DNA of 64,000 nt from NCBI GenBank assembly GCA_009741485.1, contig CM019218.1:42268681-42332680 (forward strand), written 5' to 3'. The notes below the pieces were generated by a model that was not told the DNA's origin, searched no databases, and worked only from the letters and a program-made list of their open reading frames with translations. Below, in pieces: positions 12,840 through 26,600 of the stretch (its first letter is position 1; each line of letters starts with the position of its first letter). This stretch comes from Malurus cyaneus samueli (taxonomy: Eukaryota > Chordata > Aves > Passeriformes > Maluridae). Both the position numbers and the translations under genes were made by a program.

Positions 12840-15800
12840 ATTCTTGTTTCCCCCGTTTTTGTGAAGTACAGGCAAGTAGTTATTTGTATGCTGTACTGCC
12901 CAGCCAGCCTCAAAAAAACCCATAAATTTCCTGAGCTAAATGTTGTAAACAGATATTGTGAGAGATGGATTTGAAGGGTAGATCTTGGTTGCAAGATGGA
13001 CCAATAAGTTGAAGTGTTGTCCCTATAATGTGTGACAACTGAGGGGCAGAGAAGTGCAGACTCGAGCCCCATTGGTAACTGCTCTGCCTGTTTAATAGGG
13101 ATCAGGACAGAAGGTAAAGAACTGCATCTACTGTCAAGTTTATTTAGCTAATATGGTGCAATATGGCATTGCTTTAACTTATTCAGCACAAAATTTTTGA
13201 AAACCTTTAAATAATTTAAAGTTGTTGATTCCGAAGGCAGGTACAGTTTCCTGACAGGGTGTACAATATTCCAATATATTTGCAGTAGTTTACACCAACC
13301 TATATTTCTGCAGTGGAACTTAGAACAAACACAGAAAGTAATGCTGATTTCTGATGAGATGCATTTGGTTTTCCTGAGGCCTAGTAGTGGTAAGGATCCC
13401 ATTAAAATTGATTCTTGAATCATTCTCCAGAGGGAAGATGTTTGGGATATCAGCAATATGTATAGTTGCTTAGCATCTTTGGTATTGATACCTAGTACCT
13501 AGGTTCTGGTTTAGATACTTTCTAAACTGTGCAGGTGAGTGTGGGTATCAAATGGTAATTGATCCTGTCTGAAGGTGATAATTTGGTTCCTGCATAGACG
13601 ACAAATTTTCAGTATGTTCTGTGCAGTTGTTCTCTAATAAGTCTGCTGTTGTTGCTTCTGCTCCTGGTGTGTTTGAGGGTGAGTGTTACTCTTTGGACAC
13701 TGTGACTGCTGCTGTCCTGGCTCTGACAGATCTGCTCTGCTCTGTGCTGTGTTCCCCCACTGAGTGGGGCTCCGGGCTCTCACTGCTGCCCAGCCCAGTG
13801 CTCTGAAATTGCTTCACAGCAGCTCTTCACTGCCCAGGAGTGTGTGCCATGGCTGCAGTGGCTGTGGCCAGCCAGGAGTGTTGTTTGTCATGGCTGGCTG
13901 ACGGGCTCACAGCGATGCTGCACTGCTCTGCCAGCTTCTCTCTGGCCAGATGGAAGAGCAGAGCAGACGGAGTGCTGCAATCTGAGATGGAAAACCTACT
14001 TGGACTGTGTGTTTTGGATGGCTGGTTTGAGGAAAACTTGCCTTAAAACTGCAGAGTTACCAACTGTGTTGGTTTAACTCCGTGAAGTTGCCACAAAGGG
14101 TGAGGATAGAAGAGGCAAGTCTTCTCTCTGGAAGTGCCATGGTAAAATTTGTATGATGTAATTTACTGTCTTGGAGATTTTCTGGGAGCAGAATGTGTGT
14201 CTTGATGTATCCACAGCAACAAAATTGAAGTAACAGTCATTTTAAGTCTTAGCTTGAAAGAAGAAGCTGAAGAGTGTTAAAAATCCCCCCAAAAACAAGT
14301 GAATACTTTGCTGATATTAGAATAGTAAAAAACTCAGAGTATTGGAATCAAGGCATTTAAACAGTGCTGTGTCTATGTTTGTGTGTATAACCATAAATAT
14401 GCAATTAAATGTATTCTGTGAAAAGAAACATTTTCAATGGTGAATTTGAAATAATGACAAATCAGGTTGAGATTTAAACTTTCCCTAACCATTTAATAGC
14501 ATCTAAATTAAGAAATATTTGCCAGTGCAGGTTTGGCTGGGGCTTTAAAGGAAAATGAAAGTGCTCAAACCACAGGAAATCAATGGCCTAATCGTCTGGA
14601 AAAAGAGTTCATTGCAGTGCCAGGATAACCTGTGAGAGCAATAGCCCGTTCTGCAGGTGTGGGGAGAATATTTGTCATTGAAGTTCTACAGCAGCAGCCC
14701 ATCCACAATAGGTAACCTGTGAGGTTGTAAGGCTGGTTGGGAGTTGAAAATGTCATATATAGCTTGTGCCAGGGAGGGATTCAAGAAAAACTAAATGAGG
14801 GATGGTGAGATATTTTCTTTATTTTTGTAGGAGCAGTCACATTTCCTTACTTTCTTTCATTATAGATTCTTTACTTCTACTTTTTACTCTGTTTTAAATG
14901 CAAATTTAAACTTGTTTAACTAATTTGCACACTGAACTTCAGTGTATGGGATATTTTAATCTAAACATCTATATGTTTTGTAGTTACTAATCAGGGAGAA
15001 TCAATCCTTTTTTTAGACCCAACAGCTAAAACCAGAAAGCAAGTTTAAAGCTGCAGACTGTAATCATGGTTTCATGTTTTGAACTTCCAGTAATTTTGAG
15101 TTAAGTATGATTTTTGAAAGTATTTAATTATTAGTGCAGGTCATTATAGTATCTTAATTATGAATGAAGTCAGCATCAGGCAGCGTTTCCTTTTTGACAG
15201 GTACAGAAGGGTGTCACGGGAGCTGCCTCTGTGCTCTCTGATGAGATGTAGCATGTCCTGCAGACATCTTCTTGGGATCTAGTAACCCTAGATACTGAGG
15301 CAGACATTGGGAGTGGGGTGACAATGAAGGAAAGCAGTGATTGATACAGGGAGACCACCAGGAGTGGAATGTGTTTCAGCCTCCTTTGTTTTCCTGCTTT
15401 GAGGAGTAAGTGCCTTAGACTACACTGGGACACTCTCATCCTTCCCAAGGGATGAGTTGTTTGTGTTGCTGATTCCATCTAGAGTGCCCAGGCTATGGAA
15501 GAATATTAAGCCTCATCTTTTTGCTCTCTATTTGGAAATAAAAGTGATAAAAGTCTCTCCTCTGCATGAGGAGAATGGACTTTGTTACCAGTCAGGCTGG
15601 GACTTGGGAGCAGCCACGGCATGATCACAGATCTTGCAGTTATCAGTGCTAAGTGCTGAGCACAGATGCCTTTGCAAGCAGAAACACGGATGCAAATATT
15701 TAACAAAGCTTTTTTCAAGCTCACAGGAGGGATGCAGAGGGCAAGTGGATGTTTGGAGCAGAGTGCCTGAGTGACAATGTGCTGTTTGCACTAACTCTGA

Positions 15801-16052
15801 TAGAAGTTACACGTGCTCATCAGTTTAAGAGCTGATACATAAATGGGCTGCAGTTCCATATTCTGGACTTAGTCAAGAATAACTAAAGAAAGGAAAATCA
15901 ATCTAGTGGTTTCCAGAGACAAGAGTGAACTAATGTTGCAGGAATATAGTTGACAGGGTTAATGCTGATGTAAGGAGGATAAGAATAGTGTAGAGTTCAG
16001 GAAATCCTAAAATAGGAGTGGGAAGGGAATAACTATTTATATATTCTCCATG

Positions 16053-16075
16053 TTTTATATATATAATATATATAA
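16053..16075. repeat. Short TA simple repeat
   Basis: An alternating TA run interrupted once by AA, part of a slightly longer AT-rich patch that starts near 16032. Confidence 0.65.
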
Positions 16076-17057
16076 GATACCAGCTGGAGATAGCTTATCT
16101 GGCAGATTTGCAGGGGATGGAGTACATGGTGATGGCTATGGGCATGGCAGGAGAATAGCCTTTCCTGATGGTGTGAAGTTGTCTTGAATCAAGCAATAGA
16201 AATTGAAGGAAGAGATTTCAAATTATTGCAACTTGTCAAGTGGAGTTTTGTTTGAGGGCAGAGCATGTGGGCAAAAATTACAACGTTACCCTTATTAAAA
16301 AAATCATAAATAAAAAAATAGGCATGGGTAAGAGACTGGTGGGTGGTGGTTCAAAAAAGAATCTTGCTGACGTTTCTTTTTGGTATTTTTCCTCTTAAAA
16401 ACAAGAGCAAGCAGTATTCATGCCTAGTTTAAAATTTATTTTCCACAGCCTCTTGTGTTTAGTAGGACTTTGTTACAGGCACTGTGTGCTAATACAAGAG
16501 TTCAGTCAGTCAGTAAATTTTCTGAATTAGTTGCAGTAGTTACAAGCAGAGCAGAGACTGAAAAAGGTCCTTTGCCACTGGTGAAGGTGACTAATCTGCA
16601 TGGTGCTGGGAATTTCTGTGTGTTCTCTTCAAGGCAGGGAGGTTGAATCATGCTAGGCATGTATGTCCTGTGTGCTGCTGTGACACGAACTGGAGCATTT
16701 CTCTGTGTCCCTGTTCAGCTCTAACGCTGGGTAAAAAAACCACTGGCAAACAGAGGTCACATGATAAGGCTCCTGGGAAGACCCACAGACAGCAAAACCA
16801 TTTTAGGGTCAACATCAAATGCCAGTATGCTATCTCTGTTGATAATGATTCTGTTTGCTAGGATTGCTGCCCAAATGGCTGCAATTTGTCACAGTGCAGG
16901 CGTTGCCTCAAAATAAGAAGGGTGAAGCTATTTTTGAGTTTAAGGGGAAGGATAAAGTTGTTGATTGAGATCAGATGAATGAAAACTCAGGTAGTATGAG
17001 CTCATCATTGTACCAAGTGTTTCCTGCCATGTTCACCCTTTGTATTCATAAAATCCA

Positions 17058-17543
17058 GGAAGTCTGTCACCTCTGTGCTTGGCAAAATCATGGAGCAGAT
17101 CCTCCAGGAAACTATGCTGAGGCACATGGAAAATAAGGAGGTGACTGGTGACAGCCAGCACGGCTTCACTAAGGGCAAATCATGCCTGATAAATGTGGTG
17201 GCCTTCTATGGCAGTGTAACAGAGGTGTTAGATGAAGGAAGGGTGACTGATGTCATCTACCTGGACCTGTGATGAGCATTTGACAGTGTCCTACATGACA
17301 TCCTTGTCTCTAAACTGGAGAGAATGAATTTGATGGGTGGCCCAGCTGGAGAGATGGGCCTGTGCAAACCTCGTGAAGTTGAACAAGGCTAAGCTGCCCC
17401 ATTTCTGGAAGTGTTCAAGGCCAGGTTGGTTGGGGCTTTGGGCAGCCTGATCTAATGGAAGGTGTCTCTGCCCATGGCAGGGAGGTTGGCCAAGATGACC
17501 TTTAAGGTCCATTCCAACTGAACCATTGTGTGATGCTATGAAA
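17058..17543 (+). mobile_element. CR1 LINE, 5'-truncated with two internal deletions
   Basis: This is an avian CR1 non-LTR retrotransposon copy in + orientation. The left part encodes a piece of the ORF2 reverse transcriptase. Near 17337 the sequence jumps from the region just after a motif resembling the start of RT domain 3 to a much later part of the element (the segment reading 'tgggcctgtgcaaacctc'). A second jump near 17393 joins 'aacaaggctaag' to the 3' untranslated segment beginning 'ctgccccatttctggaagtg'. The 3' end 'tgatgctatgaaa' matches the short terminal repeats typical of CR1. The element is dead. CR1 integrates without reliable target-site duplications, so none was sought. Confidence 0.9.
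17075..17272 (+). pseudogene. CR1 ORF2 reverse-transcriptase fragment
   Basis: A 65-codon open stretch inside the CR1 copy. Visible conserved pieces are GKIMEQIL near the start, [10 protein letters not shown] in the middle and VIYLDL at the end; in an intact CR1 the last would lead into the first catalytic aspartate region of the reverse transcriptase. Immediately after it the frame closes with TGA in place of the following residues, although the continuation (ttTGACAGTGTCC...) is still recognisable. The catalytic core with the second pair of aspartates and the endonuclease domain are absent. The fragment cannot encode a working enzyme. Confidence 0.85.
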
Positions 17544-20497
17544 CAGCAGCAAGCTCTGGAAAGTACTGGAGCACTCAGAGGTGTCCTGCATCTAGAAACC
17601 AGGACCCTTGACCAATGTGCAGATTAATGCAAGCCCCAAGGAAGAACAGTCCTGCATTACAGCAGGAACGTACCTTGATCTCTGCCTTTGGCAGGAGTGT
17701 CAGCGGAGGAATGGAAGAGTAGGAAGAGCAAGTATAGCTATTTCAAAGCAAGAAAATTGGAGAGCAGGACTCTCATCTAACTCAGGGGGTCCAAGTTCCT
17801 AGAAAGCTGAGCTGTTTGTGACAGATCTTTGATCAAACAATTTGATTTGAGTCATTAGGACTTAATTCACCTGCACTTCTTAAGCTGTCGTTTCCCCTGC
17901 GAAGAATTTGTGTAGTTGGTCTGAAAAAAAAAAACAAACCCTCTTTTTGGGAGTTGTCAGGGAGATTTTTAGATGGACTCCAGGTGGTGAGGGACATGCC
18001 AGAGAGCCGGGAAGCATTTGACACAAACCAGGACAGAAAGATCAAAAACATGCCTCTGGTGTCTTGAACAGAATGTCTGGAGTAGCTGGGTTTGGGGGAA
18101 CCTTGTAGCTCTAATTGGAGTTACACTGCAGCTGAGGTTTCATTTCCTAAACTTAATGCTTAGAGGCACCATTGTGCTCAGCAACATATACTAGACCTGA
18201 ATATCTTGTAAAGGAAGATCCCTGGTCAAAAGAAGAGACAGAAAAAAATGCTTCTGACCTGAGAATGGAAGTGAGATGCAAGCAGACAAAATGTTTTGCC
18301 TGGGATTATACAGCAGGTCATTTGTGGGGAGGAAAGCAGAGCCCTGGTCTCTCTGCTGGTGGTGTCTCCACCTTCTTGCTGAAAATGCAGTTGCCTGGAC
18401 TCACTTGTTGGGCAGGTCAAGGAATATCTGTGTAATGACTGTGACACTCCTCAAAGAGGAGGATTTTGGATGTCTTCTAGACTTGAGGAGTAGATTTAGG
18501 TTCAGCCTACTGAGAATCACATCCTCACATTAGTATAATTAATGCTGCCTCCTCTGATGGCAGTGGCCACCTGTGTTTCAGGAGAGAGGGCTGCAGTCTG
18601 CTCAGGGTTTAGTAACGTGTTTGCTGGCCATGATGAAGGTATGTTGATAGTGGCTTGTACACAGCTGCCCAGGCTTGCTGGAGGCAGTGCTGTGTGCATC
18701 TTCTGTGCCTTATCTCATCATCAGCTCTGCTGAAAGCACGTGTGACTGCAGTGTAGCTACAGCCTTCCTCCTGCAATCCTATAGGAAAGATAAGGATGCA
18801 GTGTGTTCTGTGCATCTGTGCTTGTGCTTTCTGTGTTCTGTGGGGATGCAAATGAATGATAAGACTGGCTCGGGCCAGTGGTCTGTCTGCCTTGTTTTCT
18901 TTTTTGCAGTAGCCAAGAGCACCTGCTTGAACCAGCCAATATTGGTCCACAAAAGTCATGGAGAAAAAAGGTTTTGTTTGAATTGTTTTTACTAGAGGTT
19001 CTAGCTCATTCTTACTTCATTGTTGAGTTTGTTTTATAGGAAGGATCTTTGCTGTTATGAGTCACTCTGGCTTAAAGGGATTTTGCTTTCAGATGCCTTT
19101 TGCCTTAATAGGTGATGTTGCTTCTGGTATTTGTCAAGTTTAGGGAAAAAAAAAATCTAAAAATCATCAGGCAGATCATTCTTCTCAGGAAACACTTGAA
19201 ACTACCTTAGTTCTTAGTTTTAGAAAAAAATCATAATAAAGCAATGCTTAGGGAATGCATTGCTGGTGCCTCTTTGGGACCAGCTTGGTTAATATAACAG
19301 TAAAATATCAGACAGTGACACTCCTGCACGTAACAGGAATGTGGCCTGCTTGCTGTTGTGGTAGATTTCTAGACCATCTGGAAATTAGTGTCGTTAAACA
19401 CCTGAAATAACAAGATTAAAAAACCCAAACAAACAACAGCAAAAAAGCTAGGATTTCAACCACAGCAAGCCAGGCACATTTGATCTGCAGACCTAATGCC
19501 TTTCAAGTGGATAGATAAAAAGTGCAGCCTTGGTTGTGCGTGGTCAGGACGGATGTAGGGGTTCGCTTTTTTAACTCTCCATAATTTATGGTGGGGATAA
19601 TTCCACTGTGCTTAAATATAAAAATCTATATGCAGTTCCAAATGCCATACTGAAGAAATGTATACACTAGCAAAAATCTTGTGTGTCATGTGATTCATTA
19701 TCCACTATAAAGCTGCCCTGGAGGAGGGATTGTTCTTTTCAAGAGGCTTTGTCTGCAGCTCTGACCTTGCTGCTGCTTCTGTAGGTAGAGTTAACCTGTA
19801 TTTGAATATAGCTATAAACTTACTTTTCCCTATGCAGCATCACTTGGTGAAGTTTTAACACTCCCAATAGTGGATGATTTTCATTTGTGGGTATTTGTTG
19901 CATGAACTGCTTCCACCCAGCTAAGCTTGCTTCCTTGGCATTTGTCAGCCTCCGAAACTTCAGTGTTTAGAAATATTTACCAATTTCACTTTTCCTTGCC
20001 CTGTATAACAAATAGAAGCCCACACTCTCTTCTGAATGCTTTCTGTGCTTTCCCTGGGTCCCACCAAGCTTGTTTCTTGTGCTGGGGGTCCATAACTCAC
20101 TGGCTGCTGTTCTATAGACACTCATTACCTGGACTTTTCTCTGCATGCTCAGTGTGCCTTATTCTTTTGCCATTGTGTGCTCACTCCCACATACACCTAA
20201 TTTGTACACGGATTCAATGACAAAGTCACATCTTTTTAACGTTGCTTTAAAAAAAAATCGGCATTGAAAATGTACAAGAAGAGATTTTTTCCAATAAGTT
20301 AATATTTGGTGACCCGAGTTTCATTTTAGTAACAAACTCTGCTGAAGTTGAAGAATGTCTGGGAAAGTATAGAGGTGAGGGCAAGGGAATTGTGAAGCAG
20401 GGAGCAGGAATTCTGGATTGAGAAGTTTGTTCTTGAAGTGACTCCCGATGACCACCTGCCTGTTTTACTCATGAACCTGTTATTTTGTGTCTTGCAG
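17544..20497. other. Unannotated DNA upstream of the exon candidate
   Basis: No gene or transposon recognised. Several overlapping short open frames occur around 18170-19000 on both strands because stops are locally sparse, but none shows a domain or codon pattern that I know. An A/C-rich run lies at 19418-19447. Confidence 0.55.
19418..19447. repeat. A/C-rich low-complexity run
   Basis: A run made almost only of A and C, with CAAA-like units (aaaaaacccaaacaaacaac). Similar runs occur at 42445-42545 and 49009-49052 on the same strand. Confidence 0.6.
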
Positions 20498-20601
20498 TGG
20501 CGTCACTGAAGGGCCAGCTGTTACTGCTGTGGGAGATCAAGAGCTCCTTCCAATTGTATCCTCTGTGTCATCTGCAAAACCTCCAGTTACAGTGAGTTAC
20601 G
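20498..20601 (+). CDS. Candidate internal protein-coding exon, unidentified gene
   Basis: A 104-nt segment sits between a good acceptor (tgttattttgtgtcttgcag, AG at 20496-20497) and a near-consensus donor (ACG followed by gtgagt, GT at 20602). Only one frame is open: after one leading base it gives 34 codons beginning GVTEGPAVTAVGDQELL and ending KPPVTVSY, with one base left over. The other two frames hit TGA. The peptide is a mixed Ser/Val/Pro-containing sequence without transmembrane or zinc-binding features, looking like a disordered or linker portion. I do not recognise the protein. An open frame of this size is not rare by chance; the case rests on both splice sites plus an ordinary-looking peptide. 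It could be a cryptic exon or a decoy. Confidence 0.5.
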
Positions 20602-23600
20602 GTGAGTTTCTCCTACACACACTCTGTTTTCTCCAGTGAGGATTTTTTAGCTGTAATTTGTGATAATTATGTGTTTGTCTATTTATACTTCATCAGTTCA
20701 CTTACTATTGCAAAAAGCTTTGATTTAGGAATCCCAGGCCAAAAGGATCCATACAGTTCCCATCCCCCAAAACCTCATACTTGAAGCTCATAGTTGCAAA
20801 TCCTTCTGGCTGGCTGCGTACCTTGTGAGGAAAATGATCAAAGACTGTGTGCTTTGGGTGAGTGTTCTGGTTTTTCATCCAATAGCCAAGATGAGAATTT
20901 GACAACATATTTTGTTCGCAAGAACAACTTCAGAAAGGAAAGTTTATTTAAATAAAAAAAAAATGAGAGAAAAGTATTACTTGGGCAAGGAAGATTAAAC
21001 TCGTTCAGAGTGCTGGAAGCCAACACATCATACCTGGGTGACATCTATTTGTAGGCATGGCAGGTGAAAAGAGAGGGTGACTCAGTGTTGGAGTGTTCTG
21101 AGTCTGTACCTAGGTGTGCTCTTAAAATGAGATAATGGAATTTTCTGTGCAGTGCAAGAGAGCTACCTAATTCAGTGCTATTTGGAAATGGAATGAAAAC
21201 TCTTGAAAATCATCATTCTCCTTTTTAGTTTCCACCTAAAGGAAATACAGTGAAGAAAATGCTTTCCTACTCCTGTCAGCCATCTGTGATGTCCATGTAA
21301 CATACAACTTGCCTGTGATTCTTTTGTCAGTAATCCTCTTTTGCCAATAACTCTGTAAAACAGACTCTGGTGATTTCAGTATTTGGCATAACAGTGATAA
21401 CAATTGCTTGCAAAACCATCTCCAGCTTTCAGACAATTTAGTGTTTACCTGGTTGGAACAGCTGAATATGTCAGTTATGTATGTCCTGTGTGGAATCCAT
21501 CTGCTAGACAAGAAAGGCAGGAGCACATCTATGCATGTGTAAGTGTTTGCTTTGATGAATACTTGAGGGCTAAATGAACAAAAAAAGCCCTGTAAGTGCT
21601 TAGGGGGCTGTCAAAGACTTGTACAATTAAATGGCATTGAATGTTGACATGGTCTAGATTTTGGATTATGAGGTTGGGTGTACAGGAATTAATTGTGCTC
21701 AGGTAACGAATTCTCCTGAGAACTAATGGCAATAACGGGAGGAGGCAATGCCTTAAGAGGAAAATGTCCCAGAATCTGTTGAAAGCTTATAAGAGATTAT
21801 TTTGGCACAGTGCATATTTCTAGCCTGTGTCAATATTGCAGTTGCATAAATTATACATGACTTACAAAATAAGAAAAGTTGCTTCTAGGGAGCTCTTGTG
21901 TTTTGCCTGTAAGGATGAAGCCAGCTTGCAACATATGTAGAGAATATTACCTGTCAGAAGTTGAATATTGAGTGAAAGTAATTGTTTTAATCAAGAGTAG
22001 TTAAAAGTGAGGCTGAGTTGAAGGAAAAAACAACTGCTCAGCTGGAAGACTGCTTCCAGTGCTGCAGACATGCCCTGAGATGCATATTTTCTGTATTAGG
22101 AATATTGATCAGGGCCATGGTTGTACCTTGCATTACCACTGTTCTTCCTGATAATTGCAGCCAAAATTTAACTCTTGAAATTCCACTCCTTTTTCTGCAA
22201 CCAGGTTCAAAACATCTGGTGCTGATGTATTACATGATGGAGAACACTGCTCAAAGGGGTAACTTCTTGGTGGATGGATAGATATTCGGGCAGAAACTAC
22301 TGGCTGAGGCACAGACATGCTGGTTTATATCATTTAGTATTCCTGACTAATCATCTGTAGTCATTGTGGGTGTTTTCTTAAGAGAGTTTCTATAAAGGAG
22401 CGGAATGTCAGGAGTGAAGGCTGTGTTCACAGTCTGAGATACACTGGTCTGAGTGCTGGGAGCCTGAGACTTCGTGTTTCTGTGAAGAAAAACCCTAGGC
22501 TGGTTTCTTTTAAGTTTTTTTTTTTTCTTTTAATCAAAAGCAGGACTGTTTCTACACATTTCAGCCTGTTTTCTATTTCTCTTGAGTCTTTGTCCATTTC
22601 CTTCTCATTCTTTACAGTGCCCTGGGAAAGCTGAATCCCTCTTGAACCCAGGGAAGCCACCTCCACTAAAAACTAGCTGACAGCAGAGGATGAGGTTGCA
22701 GATGAGTGATGTCAAAGACCTTTGTGTGCTACAACATTTGGCTCCTGCACCCTTGAGAAGGCAGAAATGTGCAGTTGTAGCTGCTTGAGCAAGGGTCTGT
22801 GCAGAGCTGGGTGCAGGGTGGATATTGTTAGCCTTGCTGATGCATTTGCTTTCTTAACCCACAGCACCCTGGACTTTGTGCTCTCACGTGATTGTTCTTT
22901 TGTTGAGCCACCACACTGAAGAAGCTGCACAGGCGCCTGCTGGTTGATGCGCCTGTTGGAAGGAGAATGTCTAGTAGCTACCTTAGATTCTGCAAGTCCA
23001 GTTTCAGCTCCATGATCTGCTTACAGATTCCCACTGAGAATTATGTAGTATGATTTAGCCTCTGTGCCAGTTTCCTGTCTGTTAAAGGACACTTTCCACC
23101 TTGGATGGGAACTGGGGGTAAACACTGAATGCTCCAGTGGCGTGGTTGAAGAAGTAACATAATTCTTAACCAGGATGTCTTTCTCAAATATTTCTGCACA
23201 GCCTAAACAGTATCCCTGAAGTCCTGTAGCAATCAGGGTGAGATGATGAGCACTGTGCATTGTGTAGGGCTGTATACCATGGCAGTGATACCAGTGAGCA
23301 AATGTGAGATCCTGGCACCCACCGTGTCACTCTGATCACTGAGCACGTCTTGTCTCTCTGAGTGAAGTGGACCTGGCACCACAGAGGTCAGACAGCTTGG
23401 GTTCACATTCCTCACCTGGGATTTCACTAGCAGGTGCTGCTTTGTTCTTCAGGTGGCTTTACCTCATCTGCTTAACTCTTCTGGCCTGTGTGCTGCATGT
23501 TTGCTTTCAGATTGTGCTTTAGGGTCACAGGAAAGGCTTTTACTTTGCTCTCCAAATGTCACCGGGCAAAGTCCTTTTCAGAACCTGGCTGCTTCATGGC

Positions 23601-26600
23601 AGCACAGCCTACCTCAGAAGAGCTGCTGTCCCTGGTGTGTCAATGAATAAGATCTTGATACGATTGACAGCCATAAAACATTCCCTCTGAACTCTGAGAT
23701 GAAAGTAAGACATTTCCTTTCTCCTTCCAGCGGGCTCATCTGCTATAAGAGGAGGGAGGAGGTTTCCTTTTCTAAAATGTAACTCGTCTCAGGTATCATA
23801 GCAGTGTCTGTAGCTCTCCAGGGCAGCATGCTCTGATGCCTCATGCGATGGGAAACTGGGATGAAAGGCGACTCTGCCAAGAGGCTTCTGTCTGCACGGG
23901 TAGGATGGTACATGTGACTCTTATGGTATTACCTGGAGCTCGCTGCTGATGCAGTGGAAAGGAAATACAGGAAAATTAGGTTTGGGTTCAGATATTCAGA
24001 TTGCAGGGATGCTCCCTGGGGCTGATGGGCTTGCTTGCTAATAGCGTAGCGTAGGGAACAGAATAAAGAGTTTGTTTGGTTTTGCACTGCAAATACATAA
24101 GCCATCCTTGCTTTGGCTTCCAGCCCAGGGTGAAAAGGATGGCTGAGCACCCTGCTCTTTCAGTGTTGGCAGCTGTTGTTGTCAGGGACAGATGTGACTT
24201 GGGTCTAAGACAGGGATAACAGTGTGAGTGCCTTTTACTGGCAAGGTAGATTTTTAGGAGATAATGCTGTTTGTCTGTTGCACAGTTAAAGGGAAACTAG
24301 AAATGCTTTTCTGTTCTCTTGGTGGATTTTTCTCAATTTTTTTTTGTATTGATTCCTCTGATGTGAGGTGATTTGCTCAAATATTCTAGTATTTAACAGT
24401 CCCAGATTATATCTTTGGTTCATCCCATCTCATAGCGTTCCTTCTGATGCCAAAACCAGTTACTAGCATGGAAGCTGGCAGTTCTGGGATACCACTAGCT
24501 CTGTAGATCTAAGTCTGTGTGTTTGATCCTTATAAAAATGTTTTGGAAAGCTGAACAAAAAAAACAGTGTAGGAATTTGGTGGGCAGATTAACTGCATTC
24601 CTGTTTGAGGGTGTTTATTCATAGTTTTGACTTTTTTTAAGGCAAAAGGAGGCTATTTTCAGCTTGCTTTTTCTTCCCCTTCATATTAACCCAAACAAAT
24701 TTCCTTCTCGAAGGAGAGGGTGGAGTTGGGAGGAAGGAAGGGTGGAATTGAAACTGCTTCATTAAATCAGTTTAAATATCACTAAAACACGATTTTGTTT
24801 TCACATTACAGTTCTGAGCATAGAAGAGTCTCTTTTACACTTTCCAAAGAGGGGAAGCTTTGTGTACCGAGGGGGTGAATGAGGGCATTGGAGACAATGA
24901 AGTGGTTATGGAAAGCTTATGACTTTTGCATGGGGTGAGCTGTCAGGAGGGCGATCCAGCTCTCCTGACTCCTGGTATCTATGTTTTGATGGTTTTGTGG
25001 TAAACTGCTTCTGAAGCAGAGAGAGCAAGAGCAACTCCAACAGTTTCCTTACCAGGCTAACGTGATTTTGGCTTTAACTTTCATGGTTACTGACTTCAGC
25101 GTGCTGCAGAAAGGGTGTCTGGCTCCAGGGCCTGTGGAGCAGATTTGCAGAAGGAAGGATAAATACTTCATACTTTCGATTGAACGATAACCCAGGAGCT
25201 GGTGCAGACATTGCTGCTTTTTGAATCTCTTGCACTTTGATGTTGACTCCTCAGTACCTTAGTTCTCCTTCCCTCTGTTGATAAGAGCTGAAGAATCTTG
25301 GCAGTGGAACATTTGTGAAGTCCACCTCTGGTGGAGTGTAGAGCTGTTCATGCTGTCCTGTCTGACTGCATAGGTTACTCCATAGTAAATCCTAAATTAT
25401 GTCTTCTTGCAATGTTTTCCTCCTGCTGTGTGTTCTCCCACGCTGCTGGAAAACCGATGAAAACCAGAAGTTATCTTTATGTCTAAAGAAAAGAAAAAGT
25501 TTCCTGTTTTAGAAATACACAGAAAAAGAAAAACAAAAACACATAAATCCTTCTCTTCCAGTGATAACTTGTTACCAAATAATTGAACTCTGTATAAGCT
25601 TAAAGCTAGAAAGGACAGCCTGATTTTCTAAGCCTCAGTCCCAGGGAACACTCCCTGCTCCTGAAGGATCAACACGGGGCAGGAGCCCTTTCTGTGGACT
25701 CTGGAGTTTTCTCCATATCTGCTTTCTTCTCCTCTTTGCCTTCTCCCTCTGGGAGGCTGCTCCAGATTACAGCTACTTCATGCTCGGATTTCTCTGACCT
25801 CCAGCCAAGAAGAGTTCATGGTTGGTTTATCTCATTTCTGCGCCAAGATAATCCTATGGTTTAAACGTCTCTTCGTGTTTCTTGCAGCTCCCTCTCCTCA
25901 ATTGTGTTTGCAGGCAGTGATCCTGTCCTCTTTTGTGCTATGTTCTGTTAGCTTAAACAAGTAAAACTTTCCTGAGATAGCCCTCTGATTCTTACCAGCA
26001 CTTCCATGCACTTGCTCTCAGTTCAGTAAATTGTCTTTGAATTTTACTGTGATCAGAAGTACTCACAATAATGTGTGTCTGAGAAAGGGCTGCTTGCATT
26101 AATGCTGATTTCAATATCCACTAACTGGGGTTTAGGCATGGTAACATATATACATGTATTTGAGAAGACTCCTCTGGTCTTACTTTGAAGACATGAAGAA
26201 ATAGTGACTCTTTCTGTCCTAGAATAGTTCTGTCTATGGTGGGTTACTTTGATGTTTTACAGGTACCTTAATTTGAATATGCTTCCTTCAGTCACTGCAT
26301 CCTGAAATGTCTTTCCTTGTTAGTTTACAGAGGCTTTTATTATCAATAATCTGATTTCTTTTAGAAGCACTCTAATACTTGTAGGCTATGTAAAGCAATT
26401 AGTAAATTACAATAGTTTGTATTTCAGAAATCAAACACTCTTATTCCAAGAAAAAGTCTCTTTTAAGGTGTCTTTGAGTATCCAAAAATGGCTCACTATC
26501 AGCTTCCATCTCCAGATGACACTAGGGGCTGCATCAGCCAGAGTATATGCAAAGAATGAAAATAAAGTCCATTATTTATGACCCTCTCTCTGAGATTCCC

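Larger units (their letters stand above)
11431..17057. other. Unannotated intronic or intergenic DNA
   Basis: No supported gene. At 13627-13678 a 52-nt open segment sits between 'gtgcag' and a gtgagt donor, but the acceptor has a mixed pyrimidine tract and I regard it as weak. The 13660-14000 part is noticeably richer in CTG/CTC words and G+C than its surroundings, without CpG enrichment. AT-rich parts at 14280-15160 contain no repeat family that I recognise. Confidence 0.55.

Noticed and set aside
13627..13678. 52-nt open segment before a gtgagt donor
   Set aside because: The acceptor lacks a good pyrimidine tract and the open frame simply continues past the donor.
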